A stretch of DNA of 64,000 nucleotides from Streptomyces sp. WMMC500 (GTDB lineage: Bacteria; Actinomycetota; Actinomycetes; Streptomycetales; Streptomycetaceae), in assembly GCF_027497195.1 (NCBI RefSeq), contig NZ_CP114905.1, positions 6,397,001 through 6,461,000 on the forward strand, read 5' to 3'. The notes below the pieces were generated by a model that was given only the letters and a program-made list of their open reading frames with translations, ran no database searches and was not told where the DNA came from. Made by a program: the position numbers and the translations under genes. This document shows, piece by piece, positions 8,537 through 19,400 of this stretch (within the stretch, counting starts at the first letter, position 1; every line of letters begins with the position of its first letter).

Positions 8537-8761
8537 GTGGACAGGAAGAAGACCCTGCGCGCCGGTGCACTCGCCGCCGGGACGGCGCTGATGATGCTGA
8601 TGTCGTCCCCCGCCGCCTCCGCGCTCAACCGCGACGACGGCGACGACCCGGGCCCCGGGCTGAGCGTCGCGGAGACCCTCGGTCTCTTCGTGCTCACCCC
8701 GCTGGTGGCCTTCGCGGTGATCGCCGGTCTGGTGGTCGCGGCGGAGCGGAAGAAGAGCTGA
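8537..8761 (+). CDS. Small membrane protein of unknown function
   Basis: A 74-aa protein starting at GTG 8537; an in-frame TTG at 8531 is an alternative. It has a signal-like hydrophobic segment (residues 9-28), a charged DDGDD linker and a second hydrophobic segment near residues 46-67 followed by ERKKS, consistent with a small membrane protein or a cleaved, single-pass one. The hexamer TACGGT (8525-8530) ends 6 nt before the GTG and no ribosome-binding site is visible, so the mRNA is probably leaderless. The family is conserved in Streptomyces as far as I recall, with no known function. A strong terminator follows at 8785. Confidence 0.75.
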   Translation: MDRKKTLRAGALAAGTALMMLMSSPAASALNRDDGDDPGPGLSVAETLGLFVLTPLVAFAVIAGLVVAAERKKS

Positions 8762-8784
8762 CGGCCGCCCGACGCGGCGCGCAG

Positions 8785-8816
8785 GCGCCTGCCCCGCAGC
8801 CGGGGCAGGCGCTTTT
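8785..8816 (+). terminator. Rho-independent terminator
   Basis: A perfect 12-bp stem (GCGCCTGCCCCG with its complement), a 4-nt loop CAGC and a TTTT tail at 8813-8816. It lies between the small membrane gene and the convergent VOC gene. Confidence 0.85.
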
Positions 8817-8889
8817 GGCGCGCGTACGGGCGCGGACGTGACCGGCGTGACCGGGGCCGGGCGCCTCGGCACCCGGCCCCGCCGCCCGC

Positions 8890-9687
8890 TCAGGCGAAGT
8901 CCGGCATCTCGCCGACCGTGCGGTTGACGTTGATCACGGTGAACGACGCGCCCTGCGGGTCCTGAAGGGTCGCCATCCGCCCGAACGGCGAGTCCTGCGG
9001 CCCGAACGTCACGTTGCCGCCGTGCCGCCGCGTCGTCTCCACGGCACGGTCGCAGTCCTCCACGGCGAAGCAGACGCCCACGTGCGGGGGCGTCCCGGCG
9101 GGGAAGACGTCGCCGCTCATCTGCGCCCGGCCCAGCAGCGGGTCGCCGTCACCGACGCTCCACACGGCGTAGTCCATGGTGTCGTCCTGCATCTTGCGCA
9201 CCCGGTAGCCGAAGACCTCGGGGAAGAAGGCGTCGGCGTGCTCGGGGTTGCGGGTGTCGACCTCGGCCCAGCAGAACGTGCCGGGCTCGCCGATCGCGGC
9301 GAAGCCCTCGTGGCTGCCCGGCTCCCACAGGCCGAACCGGATGCCGTCCGGGTCCTCGGCGATGGCCATCGTGCCGTACGGGCCGACCTCCATCGGGCCC
9401 GTGACGACCCGCCCGCCGTTCTCGCCGACGTGCTCGGCGGTGGCGTCGGCGTCGGGCGTGGCGAAGTAGAGCGTCCATTCCGCCCGGGCGTCCTGCTCCC
9501 CCGGCATCGGCGGCGCGAGGCCGGCGGCGACGCCGCTGTCCGCGGACGCCTGGGTGTAGTGCCCGGCGGCCTTGCCGCCGTCCTCGAAGGTCCAGCCGAA
9601 GACGTCGGCGTAGAAGCTCTTCGCGGCCTCGAGGTCGGGGAAGGTCGCGTCCGCCCAGCAGGGTGCGCCTTCGGGTCGTACGGTCAT
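8890..9687 (-). CDS. Two-domain VOC (glyoxalase/bleomycin-resistance fold) protein
   Basis: The 265-aa protein has two beta-alpha-beta-beta-beta halves. The first begins PCWADATFPDLEAAKSFYAD with FGWTFED. The second begins FCWAEVDTRNPEHADAFF with FGYRVRK. Each ends with a DPxGxxFxx segment (EDPDGIRFGLWEP and QDPQGASFTVI). This double-VOC arrangement is common in actinobacteria, including the mycobacterial 27-kDa antigen type; substrates are generally unknown. The start at 9687 is supported by the ribosome-binding site AAAGGAGG (complement of 9697-9704). It is transcribed towards the terminator at 8785, and the sigma-factor gene diverges from it about 260 bp away. No catalytic assignment is possible from the sequence. 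Confidence 0.85.
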   Translation of the reverse strand: MTVRPEGAPCWADATFPDLEAAKSFYADVFGWTFEDGGKAAGHYTQASADSGVAAGLAPPMPGEQDARAEWTLYFATPDADATAEHVGENGGRVVTGPMEVGPYGTMAIAEDPDGIRFGLWEPGSHEGFAAIGEPGTFCWAEVDTRNPEHADAFFPEVFGYRVRKMQDDTMDYAVWSVGDGDPLLGRAQMSGDVFPAGTPPHVGVCFAVEDCDRAVETTRRHGGNVTFGPQDSPFGRMATLQDPQGASFTVINVNRTVGEMPDFA

Positions 9688-9944
9688 GATCGGTCGCCTC
9701 CTTTGAGGCTGGGGGGTATTGCGCGGATTCGTGCACTTCTCACGCTAGTCCCGTGACCCGCGGCTCGCGCGCGGACGGCTCGGGGACGGCTCCGGAGCGC
9801 GCACCCTCGCACGGGAAGCGACGCAGCGGTGCCGCGCCCTCGCCGTCGGTGACCGGCCCGGGCGGGCCGTCCGGCGCCGCCGGGCGCGCTGGCAGAATTG
9901 CGTCACGCATCCACCGCGTGACGCCGACCAGGAGGGACAGGAGC

Positions 9945-11378
9945 GTGCCGGACGAGACGTGTGCGGTCTGCGGCGGGCCGCTGCCGCCCCGCGCCGGCCG
10001 CCGGGGCCGCAGCACCGTCTACTGCTCCGCCGCCTGCCGCCAGCGCGCCTACCGCGGGCGCCGCGCCCCCGAGGCGGCCGGCTCCGTGCGGGACCTGATC
10101 TCGGACGTCGCCGCGCGCGCCGGGCGGCTCACGCCGCGGCCGCCGGAGACGTTCTACGCGGAGGTGACGGAGCTGTCGTCGTCGGTGGGGCGGCTGCGGC
10201 GCATCGCCCGTACGGCGCGGGACGCGGCGGCCGAAGGACCGGCCGCACCCGAAGACGGCGCCCCCGCACCGGACGGCGTCCCGCCCGGCACCGCCGGAGA
10301 AAGCTCCGCGCCCGCCGCCGGAGAAAGCTCCGCGCCCGCGGCCTCGGAAAACGTCACGCCGCGGCCCGTGACGAATGAGCCGGCGGAACCCCCGGACGAC
10401 GCGGACTTCGCCGGCCTGATGGAGGCGTACCGCCGCGAACTGCAGGTCCACTGCTACCGGATGACCGGCTCGTACGACGAGTCGGAAGACCTCGTCCAGG
10501 AGACGTTCCTCAAGGCGTGGCGCCGCCGCGAGACCTACGAGGGCCGCGCCGCCGTACGCGCCTGGCTCTACCGCATCGCCACCAACACCTGCCTCGACCA
10601 CCTCCGGCGCCACTCCCGCGCCCCCGCCCGCTACGAGCGGCTGCCCGGCATGGCCCACGGCGACGCCGAGCCGCCCACCCGTATCACCTGGCTCCAGCCC
10701 TACCCCGACGAACTGCTGGCCGACGTGCCCGCCGCCGACGCGGGGCCCGAGGCCCAGGCCGGCGCCCGGGAGACCGTCGACCTGGTCTTCCTCGCGGCGC
10801 TCCAGCACCTGCCGCCGCGCCAGCGGGCCGTGTTCGTCCTCCGCGACGTCGTCGGCCTGCCCGCCGCGCAGACCGCCGGCCTGCTGGACCTGAGCACCGC
10901 CGCCGTGAACAGCGCCCTGCAGCGCGCCCGGCCCGCGCTGCGCGCGCACCTGCCCGCGGGCGGGCCCGCGGAGTGGACGCCGCTGAGGCCGCCGACGCGC
11001 GCGGAGCTGGCGGCCGTCGACCGGTACCGGGAGGCGGCCGAGCGGCTGGACATGGCGGCGATGGCGGCGGCGCTGACGGAGGACGCGAAGCTGACGATGC
11101 CGCCGAACCCCTTCTGGTTCGTCGGGCGGCAGACGATCGTGGACTTCGTCTCGCAGTCGCTCGATCCGGCCCTGCCCGCCTTCTTCGGCGACTGGCGGCA
11201 TGTGCGGACCCGCGCCAACGGCCGCCCGGCGGTCGCCGGTTACGTGCGCCGGCCGGGCACGACGGTGTACCGGGCGCAGACGCTGGAGGTGCTGCGGGTG
11301 GCGGACGGGCGGATAGCCGAGATCACGACGTTCGAGCCGCATCTGCTGCCCGCGTTCGGGCTGCCGATGACGCTCTGA
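9945..11378 (+). CDS. ECF sigma factor with N-terminal zinc finger and C-terminal SnoaL-like domain
   Basis: A sigma-70 family regulator, 477 aa from GTG 9945, after GGAGGG (9931-9936) and AGGAG (9939-9943). Three parts are visible. Residues 1-45 form a small zinc finger (Cys6-x2-Cys9, Cys27-x3-Cys31) with a basic RQRAYRGRR helix. A low-complexity linker follows. Sigma region 2 (QVHCYRMTGSYDESEDLVQETFLKAWRR) and region 4 (LQHLPPRQRAVFVLRDVVGLPAAQTA) come next, then about 130 residues of a SnoaL/NTF2-like domain. The sigma-SnoaL part matches the ECF class that lacks a linked anti-sigma factor and is thought to be self-regulated by the C-terminal domain. The zinc-finger fusion at the front is unusual. 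No anti-sigma gene is adjacent. Confidence 0.88.
   Translation: MPDETCAVCGGPLPPRAGRRGRSTVYCSAACRQRAYRGRRAPEAAGSVRDLISDVAARAGRLTPRPPETFYAEVTELSSSVGRLRRIARTARDAAAEGPAAPEDGAPAPDGVPPGTAGESSAPAAGESSAPAASENVTPRPVTNEPAEPPDDADFAGLMEAYRRELQVHCYRMTGSYDESEDLVQETFLKAWRRRETYEGRAAVRAWLYRIATNTCLDHLRRHSRAPARYERLPGMAHGDAEPPTRITWLQPYPDELLADVPAADAGPEAQAGARETVDLVFLAALQHLPPRQRAVFVLRDVVGLPAAQTAGLLDLSTAAVNSALQRARPALRAHLPAGGPAEWTPLRPPTRAELAAVDRYREAAERLDMAAMAAALTEDAKLTMPPNPFWFVGRQTIVDFVSQSLDPALPAFFGDWRHVRTRANGRPAVAGYVRRPGTTVYRAQTLEVLRVADGRIAEITTFEPHLLPAFGLPMTL
10293..10340 (+). repeat. 24-bp tandem duplication in the sigma-factor linker
   Basis: Two consecutive 24-bp units (10293-10316 and 10317-10340) differ only at the last base and encode AGESSAPA twice. 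They lie in the linker between the zinc finger and sigma region 2 and stay in frame. Confidence 0.85.
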
Positions 11379-11550
11379 CCCGGCGGGTCCTGCCGCACAC
11401 GTGATGCTGCCGGATGTCGGCTACTTCCAGCAGCGCCTGCCCTGGGACGGTCGCCGCGCGGGGCCCGCGCCGGCGGGGAGCGATGACTGCCGCGGCCCGC
11501 GTACGTCTCAATGGCCGGCATCACACGATGACGACATCCGAGGAGCGACA

Positions 11551-12333
11551 ATGCTGCTGCAGAACAAGAACGCGATCGTCTACGGCGCCGGCGGAAGCAT
11601 CGGCGCCGCGGTGGCCCGCACCTTCGCCCGCGAGGGCGCCCGGGTCCACCTCGTCGGCCGGCACGCGGCGAACATCGAGGCGGTGGCGCGGGACATCACC
11701 GAGGCAGGCGGCACGGCCGACGCGGCGGTCGTCGACGCGCTGGACGAGCGCGCGGTGGAGGAGCACGCGGCCGGGGTGGCCGCCGAGGCGGGCTCCATCG
11801 ACGTCAGCATCAACCTGATCACCCGCAACGACGTCCAGGGCACCCCGCTGGTCGACCTGTCCGTGGCCGACTACGTCTCCTGCGTCACCCGCGGCCTCAC
11901 CACCAACTTCATCACCGCCCGCGCTGCGGGCACCCGCATGGCGGAGCAGGGCTCCGGCGTCATCCTGGCGCTCAACAGCGGCTCGTCCCACACCAGCCCG
12001 CTCATGGGCGGCACCTGCCCCGCGGACTCGGCGATCGACGCCCTCATCCGCTCCCTCGCCCAGGAACTGGGCCCCCGCGGCGTCCGCGCCGCGGGCCTGT
12101 GGGCCGCCGGCGTCCCGGAGAGCCTCACCCCGCAGAAGCTCGGCGCGGTCAACCCGGCGATGGCCACCCCGGAAGCCCTCCAGGGCGTCCTGGACACGCT
12201 GGACGACCTCCGCATGCTCCCGGCGTCCCCCCGCATCCAGGAGATCGCCGACCTGGCCGCCTTCCTCGCCTCCGACCGCGCGAACGCCGTCACCGGCACC
12301 TGGGTCAACGCCACGGCGATGTTCCCGAGCTGA
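11551..12333 (+). CDS. Short-chain dehydrogenase/reductase-like protein lacking the Tyr-Lys pair
   Basis: A 260-aa Rossmann-fold protein from ATG 11551, with ribosome-binding site GAGGAG at 11539-11544. The N-terminal cofactor motif YGAGGSIGAAVA is a close variant of the SDR glycine motif, and RHAANIE fits an NADP-type position. At the active site the usual Y-x3-K is replaced by Cys156-Pro-Ala-Asp-Ser160, although the preceding serines are present in NSGSSHTS. The protein may therefore bind a nucleotide without classical SDR catalysis, or use other residues. The C-terminus (FLASDRANAVTGTWVNATAM) is typical of SDRs. It stands alone between the sigma factor and a convergent aminopeptidase gene; no substrate can be named. 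Confidence 0.82.
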   Translation: MLLQNKNAIVYGAGGSIGAAVARTFAREGARVHLVGRHAANIEAVARDITEAGGTADAAVVDALDERAVEEHAAGVAAEAGSIDVSINLITRNDVQGTPLVDLSVADYVSCVTRGLTTNFITARAAGTRMAEQGSGVILALNSGSSHTSPLMGGTCPADSAIDALIRSLAQELGPRGVRAAGLWAAGVPESLTPQKLGAVNPAMATPEALQGVLDTLDDLRMLPASPRIQEIADLAAFLASDRANAVTGTWVNATAMFPS

Positions 12334-12400
12334 CGGTGGCCCGGGTGCCGGGCCGCCGGCCGGTTCTCGCGCCGGGCCGTGCGGCGGCTCGTGCCGTACG

Positions 12401-12427
12401 GGTGGGCCCCCGGGCCGGGGGCCCACC
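12401..12427. terminator. Bidirectional hairpin between the SDR gene and pepN
   Basis: A perfect 12-bp inverted repeat (GGTGGGCCCCCG and its complement) with a 3-nt loop, placed between convergent stop codons. Confidence 0.75.
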
Positions 12428-12431
12428 GGCG

Positions 12432-15002
12432 TCAGGACCCGGCGGCGGCGTCGGCCTGTTGGGCGCGGAGGGCGCGTTCCACGCCGGCGCGGGACTCCGT
12501 CACCATGCGGCGCAGGGCCGGGGACGGCTGGGTCTCGGCGAGCCAGGTGTCCGTGGCGTCCAGGGTGGCCTGGGAGACCTGGAGGGCCGGGTAGAGGCCG
12601 ACCACGATCTGCTGGGCGATCTCGTGGCTGCGGGAGTCGAAGACGTCCTTGACCGCGTCGAAGTACTTCGCCGTGAACGGGGCCAGCAGGTCGCGCTGGT
12701 CGGTCTGGACGAAGCCGCTGATCACCGCCTCCTGAACCGCGTTGGCGAGGTTGCCCTCCTCGACGACCTCCTGCCACGCGCGCGACTTCGCCGCCGCGGT
12801 CGGCCGGGCCGCCCGCGCCGAGGCCGCGTGGCGTTCGCCCGCGGCGGTCCTGTCGCGCTCCAGCTCCGCCGCGATCGCGTCGTCGTCCGCGCGGCCGGTG
12901 GCGGCCAGGCGGTGCAGCAGCGTCCAGCGCAGCTCGGTGTCGACGTCGAGGCCGTCGATCGTGCGGGACCCGTCGAGGAGACCGGCGAGCAGGTCGAGTT
13001 GGTCGTCGGTGCGGGCGGTGGCCGCGAAGGCGCGGGCCCAGGCGAGCTGGTGGTCGCCGCCCGGCTCGGCGGCGTGCAGCCGGGTCTCGGCCTCGGCCGT
13101 CCAGCGGGCCAGGCCCGTGGCCCGCCAGTCGGGGGCCGCGTAGAGGTCGAGGGCCAGCTTCACCTGGCGGTGCAGGGACTGCACCACGCCGATGTCGCTT
13201 TCCTTGCGGATGCCGGAGAGGACGAGGGCCAGGTAGTCCCGGGTGGCCAGCTCGCCGTCGCGGGTCATGTCCCAGGCCGACGCCCAGCACAGCGCCCGCG
13301 GCAGCGTGGTCTCGAAGTCGCCGAGGTGGCGGGTGACCACGTCCAGGGAGGCGGGGTCGAGCCGGACCTTGGCGTAGGTGAGGTCGTCGTCGTTGAGCAG
13401 GATGACCGCGGGGCGGGGGCGGCCCGCCAACTGCGGGACGTCGGTGAGCTCGCCGTCGATGTCCAGCTCCAGCCGGTCGGTGCGGACCAGCCGGCCGTCC
13501 TTCAGGTCGTACAGCCCGACGGCGATGCGGTGCGGGCGCAGCACCGGCTCGCCCTTGGCGCCCGCGGGCAGCGCGGGAGCCTCCTGGCGGATGGCGAACG
13601 ACCTGACCACGCCGTCCGGTCCGGTCTCCAGCTCGGGGCGCAGCACGTTGATCCCGGCGGTCTCCAGCCACGCCTTGGACCAGGCCGCGAGATCCCGCCC
13701 GCTGGTCTCCTCCAGCGCGCCGAGCAGGTCGCTCAGCCGGGTGTTGCCGAAGGCGTGGCGCTTGAAGTACGCCTGCACGCCGCGGAAGAACTCGTCCTCG
13801 CCCACGTAGGCCACGAGCTGCTTGAGCACCGAGGCGCCCTTCGCGTACGTGATGCCGTCGAAGTTGACGAGCACGTCGTCGAGGTCGGTGATCTCGGCCA
13901 TGATCGGGTGGGTGGACGGCAGTTGGTCCTGGCGGTACGCCCACGTCTTCATCTGGTTCGCGAACGACGTCCACGCGTGCGGCCAGCGCGAGCCGGGCGC
14001 CTGGGCGAGGCAGGCGGTGGAGGAGTACGTGGCGAACGACTCGTTCAGCCAGAGGTCGTTCCACCACTCCATGGTCACCAGGTCGCCGAACCACATGTGG
14101 GCCAGCTCGTGCAGGATCGTGTCGGCCCGCATCTCGTACGCCGCGTCCGTGACCTTGGAACGGAACACGTACTGGTCGCGGAAGGTGACCGCGCCCGCGT
14201 TCTCCATCGCGCCGGCGTTGAACTCCGGGACGAAGAGCTGGTCGTACTTCTCGAACGGGTACGGGTAGTCGAACCGCTGCTGGAACCAGTCGAAGCCCTG
14301 CCGGGTGACCTCGAAGATCGCCTCCGCGTCCAGGTACTCCGCGAGCGACGGCCGGCAGTACACGCCCAGCGGCACCGTCCGCCCGTCGCCCTCCCAGGTG
14401 CCCTGCACCGACGCGTAGGGCCCGGCGATCAGCGCGGTGATGTACGTCGAGATGCGCGGCGTGGGCGGGAAGCGCCACACCCCGCCCGCCGGCTCCGGCG
14501 CCGGGGAGTTGGAGACGACCTGCCATCCCTCCGGCGCGGTCACCGTGAAGGCGAACGTCGCCTTGAGGTCCGGCTGCTCGAAGCTCGCGAACACCCGGCG
14601 GGCGTCGGGCACCTCGAACTGCGTGTACAGATACGTCTCGCCGTCCACCGGGTCGACGAAGCGGTGCAGACCTTCACCCGTATTGGTGTACGCGCAGTCG
14701 GCGACGACCCGCAGCTCGTTCTCCCCCGCGCGCAGCCCCGGCAGGGCGATCCGGGAGTCGGCGAAGACCTCGGCGGCGTCGAGCGCGGTGCCGTTCAGCA
14801 CCACCTCGTGCACCTCGGGCGCGACGAGGTCGGCGAAGGTCTCCGCGCCCTCCTCGGCGGCCGAGAACCGCACCGTCGTCACCGACCGGAAGGTGCCCCC
14901 CTCCTTGGCGCCGGAGATGTCGAGGTCGATCTCGTACGCGTCCACCTTCAGCAGGCGCGCGCGCTCCCGCGCCTCTTCCCGGGTCAGATTCGTGCCAGGC
15001 AC
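12432..15002 (-). CDS. pepN: Aminopeptidase N (M1 zinc metallopeptidase), copy 1
   Basis: A cytoplasmic aminopeptidase of 856 aa, normal for the family. It has the exopeptidase motif GAMENAG and the zinc site His298-Glu-Leu-Ala-His302, with the third ligand Glu321 in LNESFA. The start at 15002 has the ribosome-binding site AAGGAG (complement of 15010-15015). The opening LTREEARERARLL is the standard actinobacterial PepN N-terminus, and the C-terminal ERAP1-like helical domain is present. The likely role is removal of N-terminal residues during peptide turnover. A second full-length paralogue lies at 26869-29478 in the same orientation. Downstream is the hairpin at 12401. Confidence 0.95.
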   Translation of the reverse strand: MPGTNLTREEARERARLLKVDAYEIDLDISGAKEGGTFRSVTTVRFSAAEEGAETFADLVAPEVHEVVLNGTALDAAEVFADSRIALPGLRAGENELRVVADCAYTNTGEGLHRFVDPVDGETYLYTQFEVPDARRVFASFEQPDLKATFAFTVTAPEGWQVVSNSPAPEPAGGVWRFPPTPRISTYITALIAGPYASVQGTWEGDGRTVPLGVYCRPSLAEYLDAEAIFEVTRQGFDWFQQRFDYPYPFEKYDQLFVPEFNAGAMENAGAVTFRDQYVFRSKVTDAAYEMRADTILHELAHMWFGDLVTMEWWNDLWLNESFATYSSTACLAQAPGSRWPHAWTSFANQMKTWAYRQDQLPSTHPIMAEITDLDDVLVNFDGITYAKGASVLKQLVAYVGEDEFFRGVQAYFKRHAFGNTRLSDLLGALEETSGRDLAAWSKAWLETAGINVLRPELETGPDGVVRSFAIRQEAPALPAGAKGEPVLRPHRIAVGLYDLKDGRLVRTDRLELDIDGELTDVPQLAGRPRPAVILLNDDDLTYAKVRLDPASLDVVTRHLGDFETTLPRALCWASAWDMTRDGELATRDYLALVLSGIRKESDIGVVQSLHRQVKLALDLYAAPDWRATGLARWTAEAETRLHAAEPGGDHQLAWARAFAATARTDDQLDLLAGLLDGSRTIDGLDVDTELRWTLLHRLAATGRADDDAIAAELERDRTAAGERHAASARAARPTAAAKSRAWQEVVEEGNLANAVQEAVISGFVQTDQRDLLAPFTAKYFDAVKDVFDSRSHEIAQQIVVGLYPALQVSQATLDATDTWLAETQPSPALRRMVTESRAGVERALRAQQADAAAGS

Positions 15003-15196
15003 CTGGGCTACTCCTTACCCCTACGACTGACCGCAATCCTCGCACGCCGGACCCTCGCGCGGAGCGGCCTGTGGATGACGGCGGCACCCCCGGCCGTACG
15101 GCCCGTACCGCCTGTGGACAACTCCGCCCGGCGACCGCCCGCGCGCAGGCCGGACCCGCGGCTATGACCCGCGGCCCGGACCCGCGGGCCGGGCCC

Positions 15197-16417
<1,221 letters not shown>

Positions 16418-16461
16418 TCAGGACGTACGCGCGGCACACTCCGCGTACGTACCCGCTCGCG

Positions 16462-19400
16462 CTACGGCACGACCGTCCCGATCCGCACGCTGCCCGCGCC
16501 CGCCGCCGTGCCGCGGGCGTTCTGCAGTCGCACCTCGCCGAAGAACTCGCGGCCCTCGGGACCGGGGGCCGCCACCGTGACCTCGGCGCCGACCTCGGCG
16601 CTCGCGCCGCTGTCCAGCTCCACCGGCTCGTCGCCGACGCTCACCTCACCCAGCGCCGGGGAGAAGTACACGTCGCGGTAGTCGTACTCCGTCGTGCCCG
16701 CCGGCACGTCGTAGGCGAAGACCTCCACCGTGTACGTGCCGGGCTCCGGGTCGGTCAGGGAGACCGCCTCCTCCGAGTCGGCGTCGGCGGCCTGGCCCAC
16801 CTGCACGCCGTCGCGGTAGACCGTGAGGTCGAGGTCCGCGTTGGCGTCGGAGGGGGCGCCGATCACGGCGTCGAGCCGGGTGACACCCTCGGCGACCTCG
16901 ATCGTCGTGGTGTTCGTCGCACCCGCCGCGATGCTCGGGCGCTCCGCAAGACCGGAGCCGAGCGGCCCGCCGGCGAGCTTGCCGGACACCGGCGCGAACC
17001 CGTTGGTCACCGTCCACTCCACCGGGCTCGGCGTGCCGACCTTCGCCTCCTCGATCGTCTGCACCTCCGGGTCGAAGGTGGCGCCGAGCACGGACGCCCC
17101 GACCGTGAACGGGTTGTCCAGCTCCGGCGAGGTGCGCCGCGACTCGACCTCGATCTCCCACACCCCCGGCATCGGGTTCTCGTAGGAGCGCAGGTCGGGG
17201 CGGCAGGTGTTGGCCGGGTTGTCGTAGTTGTTGTAGCAGAACGGCGTGGACGTCTCGTCGGCCGGAATGCCCCACGGGTCGATCGCGATCCAGCGGGTCT
17301 GGCTCTTGCCCTTGAGCCCGCTCATCGCCACCTCCAGGGTCTTCGCGCCCTCGGGGACCTTCACGAAGTACGAGCGGTGCGCGTTGCGCTGCACCGCGCC
17401 GGAGACCTCGTGCGCGTACGCCGGCTCCGCCAGCTCCTGCGAGGTGACGACCGTCGTCAGCACCCGGTGGTCGACGCCCTCGGTGCGCTTGCCGTCGACC
17501 AGCAGCGCGGCGCTGTGCAGCCCCGCGGAGCGCGGCTCGGCCTGCACCCGCACGGTCAGCGGCTTGCCCCGGCGCAGCGTGACGTCGTCGTCCCCGAGCA
17601 GCGTGAACGTGCCGTCGTTGCCCTGCCAGTCCAGCTCGTGCGGCGTGCCGCCGGCCGGTCCCGAGGTGCGGGTGAGGGTGATCTCGTACGTCTCGGACCC
17701 GCCGCGCGCCGGGCCGCTCTCGCGGTCGTAGACGCCGGTGCCCACGCCGGGGGTGGCGAGGAAGCCGGCGAGCGCGGTGTCGACGGGCGCCTGCACCTCG
17801 TACTCGTACGAGGTGGCGCCGTCCTCCAGGGAGTCCCAGGCGTCGACGACGTCGACCCGGCCGGCGCCCTCCGCGTAGGTCTGCACGCCGGGGATGTGGT
17901 CGGCGGTGGAGGTCAGCGCGGTGCGCAGGGCGTTCGGGGTGACGTCGACGCCCTCCCGCTCGGCGGCCGACAGCAGCAGCGCCGCGGCGCCGGCGGTCTG
18001 CGGCGAGGACATCGAGGTGCCCTGCAGCATGCCGTAGCCGGGCGGCAGTTCGTAGCCGGCCTCGGCGACGGGCTCGCCGGGCTGCCAGGTCGGGATGGTG
18101 TTGACCGACGCGCCGGGGGCGGTGATCGTCGGGGTGGCGCCGCCGTCCTCGCGCGGACCGCGGGAGGAGAACGGCATCATCGCGTACTTCTTCTGCACGA
18201 CGCTGCCGTAGTTGGCGGCCCAGGTCTCGCGGGAGACGGCCGCGCCGACGCTGATGACCTTGTCGGCCAGGCCGGGGTCGCCGATGGTGTTGGCGCCGGG
18301 GCCGTCGTTGCCCGCGGAGATGACGAGCTGCACGCCGTAGGTGTCGATGAGCCGGTTGTACAGCTCGGCGCGGGCGTTGTTGCCGTCGTTGAGCGGCGGC
18401 AGGCCGCCGATCGACATGTTGACGATGTCGACGTTCCGGTTCGCCACCAGGTCGATCATGCCCTCGGTGAGCGCGACCGCGGTGCAGCCGCCGCTCCAGG
18501 TGCAGGCGCGGGAGGAGACGAGCTTCGCGCCGGGCGCGGCGCCGTCCATCCGGCCGCCGAAGAGGCCGTTGGCGGCGGTGATGCCGGCGACGTGGGTGCC
18601 GTGCGCGCCCTCGACGACGCCGATGTTGACGAAGTCCTCCTTCTTGCCGATCCAGTCCCCGCCGTAGGGATCCATCGGCACGTCCCTGCGGATCTCCACG
18701 ACGAACGGGATGGCCTCGGCGATCGCCGTGTCCGGGTCGTCGGTGCCGAAGGAGGCGAACTTGTGGTCCTCGCCGTACGGGGCCATCGGCTTGTCGTTCC
18801 GGAAGTCGGCGTCGTCGCCGAGGTCGACGCGGACGGTGCCGGCCTGCGCGTCGTACAGCAGCGCCCACGTGTCGGTGGTGTCGCCGTCGCGGTTCAGGTC
18901 GCCCTGCATCTCGCCGCCCAGCGTGGCGTTCTCGCTGAAGAGGCTGACGGAGTAGTCGCCGCGCGGGGCGGTGTACTCGCGGTCGTCGAACGTGAAGGAG
19001 GGGCCGGAGACGTCGGTGACCATCGGCCGCCAGGTGCGGTCGCCGTCCACGATCGGGTCGGTGGCCGTCACCCAGTCGGTGATCTTGCGCTCGCCGGTGG
19101 TGGTCTTGCGCAGCGCCGGGTGGGCGAGGTCGACGCCGGAGTCGAGGATGCCGATGGTGATGCCGCGGCCGTCGGCCTTCGGGTGCTTCTCGACGAAGTC
19201 GACGGCGCCGGTCTCGTGGGCCGGCTGGTACGGGTTCTCGGCCGGCGTGGAGCGGTCGGGGGCGGGGTACGCGCCGCCGCCCGTGCTCCCCTTGTCGCCC
19301 TTGGCCCGGTCGGCGCCCGGCCGCGGGTCCGGCAGCTCGATCTCCTCGTTCAGATCGATGCCGTGGACGGCGGACATCTTCGCGGCCCTGTCGATGGCGG

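Noticed and set aside
11521..14526. 1001-codon minus-strand frame overlapping pepN
   Set aside because: It is out of frame with the intact aminopeptidase and reads as Arg/Pro/His-rich noise.
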